64,000 nt of DNA. It comes from Paenibacillus woosongensis (GTDB taxonomy: Bacteria > Bacillota > Bacilli > Paenibacillales > Paenibacillaceae). The translations under genes were made by a program, and so were the position numbers. The DNA lies in NCBI RefSeq assembly GCF_009725165.1, contig NZ_WNZW01000001.1:1240001-1304000 (forward strand), in the 5' to 3' direction. Each line of letters starts with the position of its first letter. Within the stretch, counting starts at the first letter, position 1. The notes under the pieces are model-generated. The model ran no database searches. It was not told where the DNA came from and worked only from the letters and a program-made list of their open reading frames with translations. Shown here piece after piece: positions 35,253-44,160 of this stretch.

Positions 35253-35295
35253 TAAAAAAAAGCCAACCCTCGGCATAAACCCTAAGTGATTGGCT
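35253..35295 (-). terminator. Terminator after the phosphate transporter gene
   Basis: On the minus strand AGCCAA and TTGGCT close a hairpin that is followed by TTTTTTTT. It lies 14 bases after the pit stop codon. Confidence 0.8.
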
Positions 35296-35308
35296 TTTTC
35301 GTTACAAT

Positions 35309-36298
35309 CTAGAACAGTATGATATATATTAGCCCGGCAAGGACGGCTACAATCGGAATCGTAATCACCCAGGCGATGACGATTCGTCCGGCAACTCCCC
35401 ATTTAACCGCCGAGAAGCGTTTGGCTGATCCTACACCAAGGATCGCGGAAGTAATGGCATGTGTCGTGCTCACCGGCAAATGGAATAGCGTGGCGCCGAA
35501 AATAACCGATGCCGCCGACAGATCGGCCGCGAACCCGTTAACAGGCTCAATCTTGAATATTTTCGTCCCCATCGTCTTGATGATCTTCCAGCCGCCGACC
35601 GATGTGCCTAGTGCCATCGCTGTTGCTGCCGCGATCTTAACCCATAAAGGTACATCCATATTATCCTGATAATTGGCTGTAACCAGGGCAAAGGTAATAA
35701 TCCCCATCGCCTTCTGAGCGTCGTTGGTACCGTGCGTGAACGCTTGAATGGCCGCCGTAACGACCTGCATCGAGCGGAACCCTTTATTGACCGTATGCGG
35801 GCTGCGCTTCGCAAATACCCATTTCAGAATCATCATTACGACATACCCCATTGCAAAAGCAATCAGCGGAGAGAATATAAGTCCTTGAATAATCGTCGTA
35901 AACCCGCCCCAATTCAAGTTCTCCGAGCCGGCGCCAACGAATACCGCCCCGGCAAGAGCACCGATCAGAGCATGCGAAGATGAGGAAGGGATACCGAACC
36001 ACCAGGTAACCAAATTCCATATAATCGCGGCGAGCAATGTTGCGACAAGGATCTCCAGACCGTTATCCAGCTTGGCCGGATCGGCTACGCTTCCGCCTAT
36101 CGTCTTTGCCACGCCCGTAAACATCATGGCTCCCACGAAGTTCATGATGGCAGCCAGCATAATCGCCGTACGCGGCTTCAGCGCACGCGTAGACACCGAG
36201 GTCGCGATCGCATTGGCGGTATCATGGAACCCGTTGATGAAGTCGAAGGCCAGCGCCAGAAAGATGACAATCAGTATGATGATTAAACTCGTATCCAT
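35309..36298 (-). CDS. pit: Pit-family low-affinity phosphate transporter
   Basis: 329 residues with about 9-10 hydrophobic segments. The two inverted PHO4-family signatures are visible: FDFINGFHDTANAIATSVST near residue 20, and FTHGTNDAQKAMGIITFAL in the middle. It imports phosphate (as metal-phosphate) with protons. It is downstream of a DUF47 gene, the usual partner of Pit in Gram-positive bacteria, with which it is probably co-transcribed. Confidence 0.93.
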   Translation of the reverse strand: MDTSLIIILIVIFLALAFDFINGFHDTANAIATSVSTRALKPRTAIMLAAIMNFVGAMMFTGVAKTIGGSVADPAKLDNGLEILVATLLAAIIWNLVTWWFGIPSSSSHALIGALAGAVFVGAGSENLNWGGFTTIIQGLIFSPLIAFAMGYVVMMILKWVFAKRSPHTVNKGFRSMQVVTAAIQAFTHGTNDAQKAMGIITFALVTANYQDNMDVPLWVKIAAATAMALGTSVGGWKIIKTMGTKIFKIEPVNGFAADLSAASVIFGATLFHLPVSTTHAITSAILGVGSAKRFSAVKWGVAGRIVIAWVITIPIVAVLAGLIYIILF

Positions 36299-36387
36299 AG
36301 TCTCATTTATTGCACAGATCGTTGTATTTGTATATCATCCGCGCAATTCCAACCTCCCGAAAAATTGAATGATAAAGCGAAGTTATT

Positions 36388-37002
36388 TTATGAATTGCGC
36401 ATGATAATGGATTCCAGCATATTGGCAACGTGCTCGCACGCATCTGTCGTCGTTTCGAGACGTTCGTAGATTTCCTTTTTCTTAATCAGAACGATCGGAT
36501 CGGTTACTTTAGCGAACAGCTCTTTAATGCATATACGCAGCAGCTCGTCCCCCTGGTTCTCGAGATCGTTCAGACGAATCGTATGCTCGCGAATCGCCAG
36601 CAGCTTCTTCTGGGATAGCAAATGTACTGCTTTTTGAATTTCATAAGCAGAGGTACGCAGTATTTCCGCAAATTGAACAATATGCTCGTCCGGCTCGCTC
36701 AAATGATACATGAAGAAGCGGGAAGTCGTTGCTTCCAATCCATCCATCACATCGTCGAGCGTCGTCGTCAGGTTCATGATGTCATCGCGTTCAATCGGTG
36801 TAATAAACGTTTTGTTCAGTTCGACAATAATCGTGTGCGTAAAACCGTCACATTTCGACTCAAATTCCTTCATTTGCTTTGCGAATTGCTCTACATCCTT
36901 AAGCTCCGATACCTGCTGGGCGAAATAATCCGCCGAATGCACGATCGTATCCGCCATATTTTCTAACGTCTGGAAAAAGATATCCTTCTTTTTCGCTCGC
37001 AT
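36388..37002 (-). CDS. DUF47/PhoU-like accessory protein of Pit
   Basis: 204 residues and all-helical, of the DUF47 (YkaA/PhoU-like) family. Seen are FESKCDGFTHTIIVELNKTF, TPIERDDIMNLTTTLDDVMD and the helix around LENQGDELLRI. DUF47 proteins bind metal via Glu/Asp motifs such as ExxxD and modulate Pit phosphate transport. It lies 89 bases upstream of pit in the same direction. Function follows from the family and the gene pair. Confidence 0.9.
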   Translation of the reverse strand: MRAKKKDIFFQTLENMADTIVHSADYFAQQVSELKDVEQFAKQMKEFESKCDGFTHTIIVELNKTFITPIERDDIMNLTTTLDDVMDGLEATTSRFFMYHLSEPDEHIVQFAEILRTSAYEIQKAVHLLSQKKLLAIREHTIRLNDLENQGDELLRICIKELFAKVTDPIVLIKKKEIYERLETTTDACEHVANMLESIIMRNS

Positions 37003-37194
37003 CTCTTATCCCCTTTTCTCTGCATGTGTTTCTGATACACTCGGATGACATAACCCTGAATATCTTAACACAATTAGCGACAACGTGAATACTTTTGTTA
37101 CAAACATTTCACGTCTTCACATTATAATACCCCTTTGTTAGCGGTTCCTATCCCTTATATTGCATGAGAATGCAATACTTTCCTATTCTTCGAC

Positions 37195-38280
37195 TCATTC
37201 AGCCGTAAAACGACTGTCAAATCCCGGTTCATTTGGCACAACGTTAATGTATGTAACTCCAGGGTAAAATGGAATTTCCGCATTATCCTTCACAAAACGG
37301 ATAATATCGCCAGATTTCCGTATCCACTGGCCGCGAATCATGTTCCCGCGCTGAAAAATAACCGCTTCTCCGCCCGTTTCCAGGTTCACAGCCAGTCGGC
37401 CAACATCGTCCAGCACTTTATGGTCTGCTCCCATAATAACAACGTTGGCCGCAGTCAACTGGGTGCCTGTATCGAGATCGTTATGCGGCGCATCGTTAAT
37501 GAATCGTTTGTACAACTTCGTACCGGGATCATATTCATAAGTTACCCGATAATTATTAAGTTGAAATTTAACCTCGACCTGTCCGGCCGGCAATCCTTCT
37601 CCCGGGTCCTCTTCATTGCGGAATGGATAGGTCGGAACAGCCTCCTCTTGCTCGGTTGCATAACCCCGTTTGGCCGCTCCCTCCAGCAGCTGCTCCAAAT
37701 TGGTATACAGGTTATGAGGAGCCTTCCGCGATTTATCCCGCCAGAAATATGCACCAGCATTCGTAATCTCATCGAGATCCTCCTTGCGCTGCTGCTGAAG
37801 TATGGCAAACGCGTCATTGCTGGCTCCCGCATGGACAGTGACGGCGTGATGGCTTTCACCAAGATCGATCATATAAGGGCGTATGCTGCGCACCGGACCA
37901 ATCCGGATCGTCTCGTCACCGCTTTGATAGATGGCGATCATCCGGGTCACCCCGCCCTCCGCCAGAACTTCATACACGATATCCGCTTGTCCCAAGCCGG
38001 ATTGCGGCCTGGCGGCCGGGGCGTTGTTAATCATTACTGCGAACGGCCTCCGGGTAATTGGGTCCTCTACCGGAAGGCCGGTCAGCGGCGCCTTAAAGAC
38101 TACCGGCGGTTCCTCCACAACCGGCTCCTCCATTTGCACAGGGATGTCCTCTACCTCGTTCCCGCCTATGACGGCAGCTTTCCCTTGCCCGCAAGCGGGT
38201 ATAATAAATAAGCTAGACAACAATAAGAGCAGCAGCGCATGTTTCGATCGTTTCGATCTATTTGAGTATTTCAAAATCAT
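37195..38280 (-). CDS. yerB: DUF3048 (YerB-like) lipoprotein
   Basis: 361 residues. The signal peptide ends in a lipobox FIIPACGQG with the acylated Cys at residue 30. The family motifs are visible: RRPFAVMINNAPAARPQSGL, YEVLAEGGVTRMIAIYQ and IGPVRSIRPYMIDL, then YPFRN and NDLDTGTQL. YerB-like proteins are outer-face membrane lipoproteins of unknown function, widely kept in spore formers. An Glu/Pro/Val-rich spacer lies after the Cys. Confidence 0.9.
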   Translation of the reverse strand: MILKYSNRSKRSKHALLLLLLSSLFIIPACGQGKAAVIGGNEVEDIPVQMEEPVVEEPPVVFKAPLTGLPVEDPITRRPFAVMINNAPAARPQSGLGQADIVYEVLAEGGVTRMIAIYQSGDETIRIGPVRSIRPYMIDLGESHHAVTVHAGASNDAFAILQQQRKEDLDEITNAGAYFWRDKSRKAPHNLYTNLEQLLEGAAKRGYATEQEEAVPTYPFRNEEDPGEGLPAGQVEVKFQLNNYRVTYEYDPGTKLYKRFINDAPHNDLDTGTQLTAANVVIMGADHKVLDDVGRLAVNLETGGEAVIFQRGNMIRGQWIRKSGDIIRFVKDNAEIPFYPGVTYINVVPNEPGFDSRFTAE

Positions 38281-38350
38281 ATCCTCCGAGCACCATGTTT
38301 TTCCTCATATTATACGCTGATTGTCCATATGTCGAAAAGACTTCAGCCAA

Positions 38351-38381
38351 AGAAAAAACAGTGCCGTTGTTTACGGCACTG
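38351..38381 (-). terminator. Terminator after an alpha/beta hydrolase gene
   Basis: On the minus strand CAGTGCCGT and ACGGCACTG pair around AAACA and are followed by TTTTTTCTTT. Confidence 0.9.
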
Positions 38382-38428
38382 TGCTTGAGAGTCCTGCGGA
38401 TATGAATTATCCTGTATCAGACGCCTTA

Positions 38429-39259
38429 CTATATCATCCAGTGCTGCCAGTCGCTCTGGACAGCTTCCAGCTGATTCAGCCACTCCTTCGTCTTCAGCAG
38501 CAATTGACTGCGATGCTCGCCGGAGGAATAGGTGTGATCAGCCTGAAAAATAATTTCCTTATCGCAGCGGCCTTCCGGACGCATCCAGAATACCTTCTGG
38601 AACAGGAACGCATAATCGACGGGGATTGCATCATCTGAAGTGCCGTGAATAACAAGCACGTCCCCGCTAAACTTAATCGCCTCCTGGAACGGCTGATAGG
38701 TGCCAAGCGAGTCAAAGAACACCGGGCTGAATCCGTAACCGAGATAATCGGCGACACCTTTCTCCTGCGCTTCATCGTAGACGTTCCGGCCCGTAATTTT
38801 AACGATGTCATTGAAAGGATAGCCGACAGAAGACCACAGAATAAGCTTCTTGACGCGGCGGTCGCGCACGGCGGTAAGAAGTGCGATCGCGCCTCCGAGG
38901 CTGTGCCCGATAAGAATGACCCGCGTCGGATCAATGTCCCCGCAGCTTAATCCGTAATCCAGAACCGTGCGCGTCTGGGCAATCATGGAGTCAATGCCTT
39001 CCTGTCCGTACTCTCCGCTGCTCTCTCCGCAGCCGATATAATCGAACCGGACAACTAGATTGCCCTCGGCGGCCAGCTCGCGGGCCGCCTTCACAAACAA
39101 GCGATCCACGCCAATCCGGCTGCCGACGAATCCATGGCAGATGATGATCAGCGGCACGCGGTCCTTGCAGCGCCCCTCTCTCTTGCCCGTCTCGCCTGGG
39201 TAATGAATACTGGCCGTTATTTTCTCTTCTCCATGATTAATCACGATTTGCCGTTCCAT
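38429..39259 (-). CDS. Alpha/beta-hydrolase fold protein
   Basis: 276 residues. The nucleophile elbow is IGHSLGGAIAL with Ser at 120. The oxyanion region is ICHGFVGSRIG. Candidates for the acidic and His members of the triad are D in HGTSDDAIPVD and H in FQADHTYSSGEH. The fold resembles serine aminopeptidase/BAAT-like esterases. The substrate is unknown. An inverted repeat lies just upstream of the gene, next to a good promoter, so it may be repressed by an unlinked regulator. Confidence 0.85.
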   Translation of the reverse strand: MERQIVINHGEEKITASIHYPGETGKREGRCKDRVPLIIICHGFVGSRIGVDRLFVKAARELAAEGNLVVRFDYIGCGESSGEYGQEGIDSMIAQTRTVLDYGLSCGDIDPTRVILIGHSLGGAIALLTAVRDRRVKKLILWSSVGYPFNDIVKITGRNVYDEAQEKGVADYLGYGFSPVFFDSLGTYQPFQEAIKFSGDVLVIHGTSDDAIPVDYAFLFQKVFWMRPEGRCDKEIIFQADHTYSSGEHRSQLLLKTKEWLNQLEAVQSDWQHWMI

Positions 39260-39303
39260 CCACTCAAGCCTCCCTTTATGCCATGCAATATATCAATTAA
39301 TCC

Positions 39304-39360
39304 GATAAGTTTAATATGAATTATAAACTTATCTTAGCATCTCAGGAGGCTGAGTGTCAA
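39304..39360 (-). promoter_or_regulatory. Promoter with adjacent inverted-repeat operator for the hydrolase gene
   Basis: On the minus strand TTGACA (39355-39360), an 18-base spacer and TAAGAT (39331-39336) make a sigma-A promoter. Directly after the -10 box lies a perfect 9-bp inverted repeat, GATAAGTTT and AAACTTATC (39304-39312 and 39325-39333), with a 12-base spacer. This is the position of a repressor site. Confidence 0.5.
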
Positions 39361-39372
39361 TCGTTTCCTGAA

Positions 39373-39594
39373 TTAATCATAATACTGCCGAAAATAGTTT
39401 TGGGTCAACTCCTGGCCTTCGCTGGAGCCGCCCCCCGGTATGTCCCCGGCAAGCCATGGCTCCTCGTCCTGCAGCGGCTGCTCCTGAGCCGCGAATTTCT
39501 CCTCGGCATCAATCTCCGTCACTTCTTCAAGACTGCCCCTCGATTGGCTATTCAGCAAATATTTCCGAGTCAGCTCCGAGTGGAACTTTCCCAT
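39373..39594 (-). CDS. Hypothetical small acidic protein
   Basis: 73 residues (MGKFHSELTRKYLLNSQSRG...), acidic and Gln/Glu rich, with a GAGGTG box before the ATG. Hydrophilic, no membrane segment. No family that I recognise. Codon composition is like its neighbours, which favours a real gene. Confidence 0.45.
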   Translation of the reverse strand: MGKFHSELTRKYLLNSQSRGSLEEVTEIDAEEKFAAQEQPLQDEEPWLAGDIPGGGSSEGQELTQNYFRQYYD

Positions 39595-39842
39595 GGCTGT
39601 GCACCTCGCTTCTTGTAATCTTGGAAGAAATGCCGCTCATTTCTTCCTGCTTTATAGTGTTGGAGGGACGGCGTATTTTTATTCCAGCTCCTTCGGTGAT
39701 TCTCCAGACTCACTCCGGCGACACTTCCGAGGACCCTTGCGGGAGACGTGAAATATACAGTATACTACTGGAGAAAATCGGTAATTCACACACAGAATTG
39801 GGAGATTGCATAATTAGCCAATCCGCCTGGAAGGAGAGATTC

Positions 39843-40556
39843 ATGTACATTCACGAAATGATCAGAGAGACGAATCAATTAAGAGGGCAGATGTCCCCGG
39901 CTAATGAGGCTTATTTCGGAGAAATGGTGATGTATTTTCGCTCCGGTTCCAGTTCGCTGACGGAGGCCAAGGGTGAAGAAGTTCTTCTAGAGCTAGCCCG
40001 GCGCATTATTAAAAATCAAGAAAAGAATATTTCCGCTGCCGAATTATTCGGCGACGATCCGAGAGCTTACTGCGAGCAGCTTGCGGATGACGTCATGATG
40101 AAAAAGCCGCGAACCTTGAAGGAAAAAATCAAATATTATACGATGATTCCCTGGGTCGCTCTGACTTGGGTATTCTTTATTTACATGCTCACTGGCTTCT
40201 TCAGCAAATGGTTTGGCGGAGAACTGGAATACACCCGGATCAGCACAGCTTCGCTGCTTGTCATCGCCGTTCTCTCGATCGCGCTTGTCGAAGGGGTTAC
40301 CCGGTATCTCGGCCCGGGAACGAAGCGCAAAGCAGAGCAAGAGCAGGGGCAGGAGCATACCAAACCCCAGCCAGCGAAATTCGACCCGAAGACATTCGGG
40401 GTGTATATCGGAATTGTCGCAGCCGTGGCCGTAGTCGGCCTTGGATTAAACTGGCTGCTGCCCGCCTTCACCGTCTCACCTTGGGACAGCCTTATCATTT
40501 TCATGGTTGGCATTATCGGCAATAAGCTGATTTTCGGCCGAAAGAGCAAGTCTTAA
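39843..40556 (+). CDS. DUF1129-family membrane protein
   Basis: 237 residues from the ATG at 39843, with AAGGAGAG upstream. A longer open frame begins at 39456 but lacks a supported start. A soluble helical N-terminal domain (1-95) is followed by four hydrophobic segments (about 100-120, 130-150, 185-205, 212-230). A charged loop rich in Gln/Lys lies between helices 2 and 3. This is the layout of the DUF1129 family, whose function is unknown. A strong terminator follows. Confidence 0.75.
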   Translation: MYIHEMIRETNQLRGQMSPANEAYFGEMVMYFRSGSSSLTEAKGEEVLLELARRIIKNQEKNISAAELFGDDPRAYCEQLADDVMMKKPRTLKEKIKYYTMIPWVALTWVFFIYMLTGFFSKWFGGELEYTRISTASLLVIAVLSIALVEGVTRYLGPGTKRKAEQEQGQEHTKPQPAKFDPKTFGVYIGIVAAVAVVGLGLNWLLPAFTVSPWDSLIIFMVGIIGNKLIFGRKSKS

Positions 40557-40585
40557 TACCATTCTACTGGGCACAGTACACACAA

Positions 40586-40617
40586 AGGGGCCAAGCAGCA
40601 CATCCTGCTTGGCCTTT
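40586..40617 (+). terminator. Terminator after the DUF1129 gene
   Basis: GGCCAAGCAG and CTGCTTGGCC form a perfect 10-bp stem around CACATC, followed by TTTAAG. AAAG on the other side could make it bidirectional. Confidence 0.75.
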
Positions 40618-40727
40618 AAGCTGTGTATGCCAAAACATTGACAAAGCGATGACCATTTAGATACATTTGCAATTCCTGCATCATGTATACTACACAATGA
40701 GATTTTTAATTGAAGGAGTTGCTCAGT

Positions 40728-41435
40728 GTGCTTATCCAATATTTAAATAAATGCATATTATTTATGTTGATCGCCTTTACGCTTTCCGCTTGCGGCCATG
40801 CCAGCGAGAACGCCGCCGGCGATAATGCGGCCTCTGCGCCGGATGAGGGCCTGATCCATCTGGTCAAAGCAAATGACGTGATTATTTCCGCTTCTAAGCA
40901 TACGGATTCGGATGTTTTCAGAGGGCTTACCGTTCAGGCCGGCCAGGTCAGCAAATATTTCGATTGGACCAATGTCACGAACAAGACATATTATCCCGCC
41001 GTTCATATCGCAGACATTAATCGCGACGAGCAGCATGAAATCATTATTATCCTGACCACGAGCTACGGAACAGGAATGAACGAACAGGAAATCCATGTGC
41101 TGAGCAAGGAGGACTTGTCTGAGCTGTCGCTTGAAGACCCTCTTCAGGCCATTAAAGACCAGGTAACCTCTGCTATCCAGCATGAGCAGAACCAAGTCAG
41201 GGTCAGCGTGACGACAGATACCGATCAGGTGGAACAAAACTACCTCGAGTCGGATGCAGTACTCTGGAATGAGGAGGTTTCGTTCGGCTCGTTCATCGGA
41301 TACAGCGCTGCCGACGGCGTAATTACCGCTACTGTCCCGGGAAGCGTCTCCCCCGCAGCGTTTGCCGTAAACGCCATCCTGGAATACGGATCGGATCTCA
41401 GAGTTAGATCGATCAGCCTGGAGCCCATCGAGTAA
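40728..41435 (+). CDS. Small secreted lipoprotein, unknown function
   Basis: 235 residues from a GTG at 40728, spaced 9 bases from AAGGAG. The signal peptide ends with a lipobox, LSACGHA (Cys 22). The mature part has an FG-GAP-like or calcium-loop-like stretch, DINRDEQHEIIIIL. No known family. A TTGACA box at 40639-40644 may belong to its promoter, but the -10 is weak. It converges on the ABC permease gene. Confidence 0.6.
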   Translation: MLIQYLNKCILFMLIAFTLSACGHASENAAGDNAASAPDEGLIHLVKANDVIISASKHTDSDVFRGLTVQAGQVSKYFDWTNVTNKTYYPAVHIADINRDEQHEIIIILTTSYGTGMNEQEIHVLSKEDLSELSLEDPLQAIKDQVTSAIQHEQNQVRVSVTTDTDQVEQNYLESDAVLWNEEVSFGSFIGYSAADGVITATVPGSVSPAAFAVNAILEYGSDLRVRSISLEPIE

Positions 41436-41450
41436 ATGCGAATGGGCTCT
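41422..41450. terminator. Shared hairpin between convergent genes
   Basis: GAGCCCAT and ATGGGCTC pair perfectly. The left arm covers the end of the lipoprotein gene and a TTCT run follows it. It sits exactly between convergent stops and may end both transcripts. Confidence 0.5.
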
Positions 41451-41451
41451 T

Positions 41452-42210
41452 CTATATTTCAACCTTCTTGCTCAATAAATAGTTGATCAGCAGCAGCATC
41501 AAGGCAAACATAGCTCCATCAAACAGCAGCTGCCCTATCTGCAGCATCGGCGCGCTCGACATGACCTGGGCGTTAATGGAATCATTGGAGGATTGTATAA
41601 CACCTATGCTAAACAGCTTCGCGTCAAATCCGCCGAACAGCGCGCTCTCTACAAGGCTTAATACATATTGAATTACAAAAAATGCTATGATCCCCACCCA
41701 TGTGCCGGCTTTGCCGCGCAGGCTGACGCTGGCCCCGATCGTCATCGACAAGAGGATCATCAGCATCAAATAGGTGAGCGTCCAGAAGATGGCGAAGATG
41801 AATTTAAACAATTCCAGCAGGCTGGTTACCATCATTTCCTCCGGCCACACCGGGGTCGAATGGACCAAACTAACATAAATATAATAGTGGAGCAAGACGA
41901 TTCCCGCTAACACTGCAGTAAACAGCCACCACAGCACGATGCTGGATACGGCCGTCCAGACCGGACGAACCGGCAGCAGCCTGCGGCTATAAGCCTTTAT
42001 ATTATTCTCGAACGTCTTGGAGGCGATGATGATTAGAATGATCCCGGTCATCGTATACAACATAAAGGAGAGGACAAATATGATCGATTGCTCCCAACCC
42101 CTGACATTGCCTACGACCCCGATGACGATTTGCAGAAAAACCAGCACAGCGAGCAGCCCCAGCGACAAATTCGCATTTCGCTTCCAATCGTACTTAAGCA
42201 GCTTCAACAT
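41452..42210 (-). CDS. ABC-2-type permease, second pair of the operon
   Basis: 252 residues with six predicted membrane helices, opening MLKLLKYDWKRNANLSLGLL, typical of ABC-2 permeases. No substrate motif. Its ATG overlaps the stop of the ATP-binding gene just upstream, so the two subunits are coupled. This is the last gene of a five-gene operon with a GntR regulator. Confidence 0.8.
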   Translation of the reverse strand: MLKLLKYDWKRNANLSLGLLAVLVFLQIVIGVVGNVRGWEQSIIFVLSFMLYTMTGIILIIIASKTFENNIKAYSRRLLPVRPVWTAVSSIVLWWLFTAVLAGIVLLHYYIYVSLVHSTPVWPEEMMVTSLLELFKFIFAIFWTLTYLMLMILLSMTIGASVSLRGKAGTWVGIIAFFVIQYVLSLVESALFGGFDAKLFSIGVIQSSNDSINAQVMSSAPMLQIGQLLFDGAMFALMLLLINYLLSKKVEI

Positions 42211-42905
42211 TACGCATACACCTCTTTGAACATGTCATCTACGCTTTTTCCATACTTCATCCGCAGCTCTTCTACCTCCTGCTGCATCACGACTTCACCC
42301 TCGCGGATAAAAATCACTTCATCAAAAATCCGTTCAATATCCCGCACGAGATGGGTAGAGATCAGCAGACTGCTGTCCTCGTTATAGAATTCGACGATTG
42401 CATCGAGAATTTTATCCCGGGCTACCGGATCCACCCCGCCGATCGGCTCATCCAGCAAGTACAGCTTGGCATTTCTAGATAAAGTCAAGGTCAGATGCAG
42501 CCGCTCGTTCATCCCTTTGGACAAGGAGGTGATTCGCTCCTTTTCATTCAGGTTCATGAAGTCGAGCATCCGGCGCGCCTTCTCTTCGTCAAAATCATGA
42601 TAGAAATCCTGGTAAAACCTTACTGCATCACGGACCTTCATCCAGGATTCCGTCAACGGCTGATCCGGCATAAAGGACACGTCCGATTTCGTCTTCAGGC
42701 CGGCGGGAGTCCCAAGAACCGCAGCCGTTCCCTGCGACGGCTGGATCAGACCGGCCGCAACTTTCATGATCGTGCTTTTGCCGCTGCCGTTCGTTCCCAA
42801 GAGGCCTACGATTTTACCGGCCCCGACGGTGAATGACACCTCGTGCAATGCTTTTTTGGAACCATAGGATTTGGATACACTTTGAAATTCCAGTATATTT
42901 TCCAC
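42210..42905 (-). CDS. ABC transporter ATP-binding protein, second pair
   Basis: 231 residues from a GTG (42905) after AAGGGGAACG. Walker A is GLLGTNGSGKST, the signature loop is ITSLSKGMNERLHLTL (a divergent ABC signature, SKGM), Walker B is KLYLLDEPIGGVDP, and the H-loop is in LISTHLVRDIE. The GVDP and DEPIGG variants resemble YtrB-type exporters. Pairs with the next permease. Substrate unknown. Cell-wall antibiotic response is known for Ytr transporters of this type in Bacillus. Confidence 0.88.
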   Translation of the reverse strand: MENILEFQSVSKSYGSKKALHEVSFTVGAGKIVGLLGTNGSGKSTIMKVAAGLIQPSQGTAAVLGTPAGLKTKSDVSFMPDQPLTESWMKVRDAVRFYQDFYHDFDEEKARRMLDFMNLNEKERITSLSKGMNERLHLTLTLSRNAKLYLLDEPIGGVDPVARDKILDAIVEFYNEDSSLLISTHLVRDIERIFDEVIFIREGEVVMQQEVEELRMKYGKSVDDMFKEVYA

Positions 42906-42963
42906 GATAATCGTTCCCCTTCTCATACTGATGATTCTTTGCTCATGCCTCTGCTCAGCAATA

Positions 42964-43356
42964 TCAATCGTTTGAACGTTGTAGTTCGCTGGCCTCGCCT
43001 TGAACCGCTTCAGTAACGATTGCAGCGATATCCTCGCTTGAGAATCCGAGCTCCTGCATCCCGTGGATGAATCGTTCCAGCAAATCTCCGGCCATTTCCT
43101 TTTTAATCCTCATAATTTTCGATTCCTCACTTGTCACGTATCTTCCTAACCCTCTTCTAGTCTCTACAATCGCTTCCCGCTCCAGCTCCTGGAACGTCCG
43201 CTGCACGGTATTCGGATTGATTTGCAGCTCCACAGCAAGCTCGCGGACCGACGGAATTTTGTCTCCCGCCTTCAGCTTGCCCGTCACAATTTCTCTTTTG
43301 ATATAGTCCATGATCTGCAAATAAATCGGCAAGTTATTATCAAATTCAATACTCAC
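42964..43356 (-). CDS. YtrA-type GntR regulator
   Basis: 130 residues from a GTG (43356), preceded by AAAGGGG. PIYLQIMDYIKREIVTGKLK and the winged HTH DKIPSVRELAVELQINPNTV are the GntR N-terminal domain. The short C-terminal region (residues 70-130) marks the YtrA subfamily, which has no large ligand domain. It sits between the two ABC pairs, and an inverted repeat covers the operon promoter, so it probably represses its own operon. Confidence 0.88.
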   Translation of the reverse strand: MSIEFDNNLPIYLQIMDYIKREIVTGKLKAGDKIPSVRELAVELQINPNTVQRTFQELEREAIVETRRGLGRYVTSEESKIMRIKKEMAGDLLERFIHGMQELGFSSEDIAAIVTEAVQGEASELQRSND

Positions 43357-43401
43357 AATGTGTCGTACCCCTTTCCGCCCTATCCCATGGGGCAATGCCC
43401 C

Positions 43402-44160
43402 TTAGGCGACATCACGCTTCTTAAACGTAACAAAGCTGGCCCCGAGAAACAAGAACATGTAAACAGCCAATACGATGAGCGAAAAAGCCATAGTCATCCC
43501 CTCAAATGGCGGCCGGCCATTTGCATATACCGACAAATCGGCATTCGTGAACAGCAGATATTTCACGAACGAATATTTGGACAGCAGGGCAACGACGAGC
43601 CCTTCCAGCATCAGCAGCGTCATGCCGATGCCAATCGTCGCTCCGCTCGACCGGGTTAGCGTCCCGAGCATAAACGCGGCGGTCACATAAATGGCCATGT
43701 ATACAGCATGGTACAGAGTGGCGCTAAGCAGATTGCCGAACCCGGCCATGTCTGAGAAGCCAAACATCACGCTGCCCGTGACCAGGCCGACGATTAGTGC
43801 AAACAGGGTTAGCGATAATGAATACAGCAGCACGATCGCATACTTGGAAGCCAGAATTTTGCTGCGGCTGACCGAACGGATCAACAGCAGCTTGATCGTT
43901 CCGCCGCTGAACTCCTTGGAGACGACGCCCGCCGTGCAGATGATGCTCAGCATCACAAGGAATTGTCCAAGACCATTCTTCGAGATAACCGCCTGCGCAA
44001 ACTGCGGAGCCGTGAGGACGCTTTGCAGCCCGCCCATAAATTGCGTCATATAAGCCAAGAAAATAATGAAGGCTGCTATAATCGCATATGGCACGAAGAA
44101 GCTGCGCTTCTTGAACATTTTGAGCCATTCATTCCACACTAATTTACCAAAGCTACGCAA
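43402..44160 (-). CDS. ABC-2-type permease, first pair of the operon
   Basis: 252 residues with six hydrophobic segments. The N terminus, VWNEWLKMFKKRSFFVPYAI, and the segment VSKEFSGGTIKLLLIRSVSR are common in BcrB/BcrA-class permeases. The gene overlaps the upstream ATP-binding gene by 8 bases. Substrate unknown. Antibiotic or wall-stress export is suggested by the family. Confidence 0.85.
   Translation of the reverse strand: MRSFGKLVWNEWLKMFKKRSFFVPYAIIAAFIIFLAYMTQFMGGLQSVLTAPQFAQAVISKNGLGQFLVMLSIICTAGVVSKEFSGGTIKLLLIRSVSRSKILASKYAIVLLYSLSLTLFALIVGLVTGSVMFGFSDMAGFGNLLSATLYHAVYMAIYVTAAFMLGTLTRSSGATIGIGMTLLMLEGLVVALLSKYSFVKYLLFTNADLSVYANGRPPFEGMTMAFSLIVLAVYMFLFLGASFVTFKKRDVA

Noticed and set aside
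39456-39842. N-terminal extension of the DUF1129 gene in the same frame
   Set aside because: The extension has no family support. A strong AAGGAG box and ATG at 39843 give the usual length.
40621-40727. TTGACA box as a clear promoter of the small lipoprotein gene
   Set aside because: A 17-base spacing leads only to a poor -10, and the nearby TATACT lacks a matching -35. Mentioned in the gene entry only.
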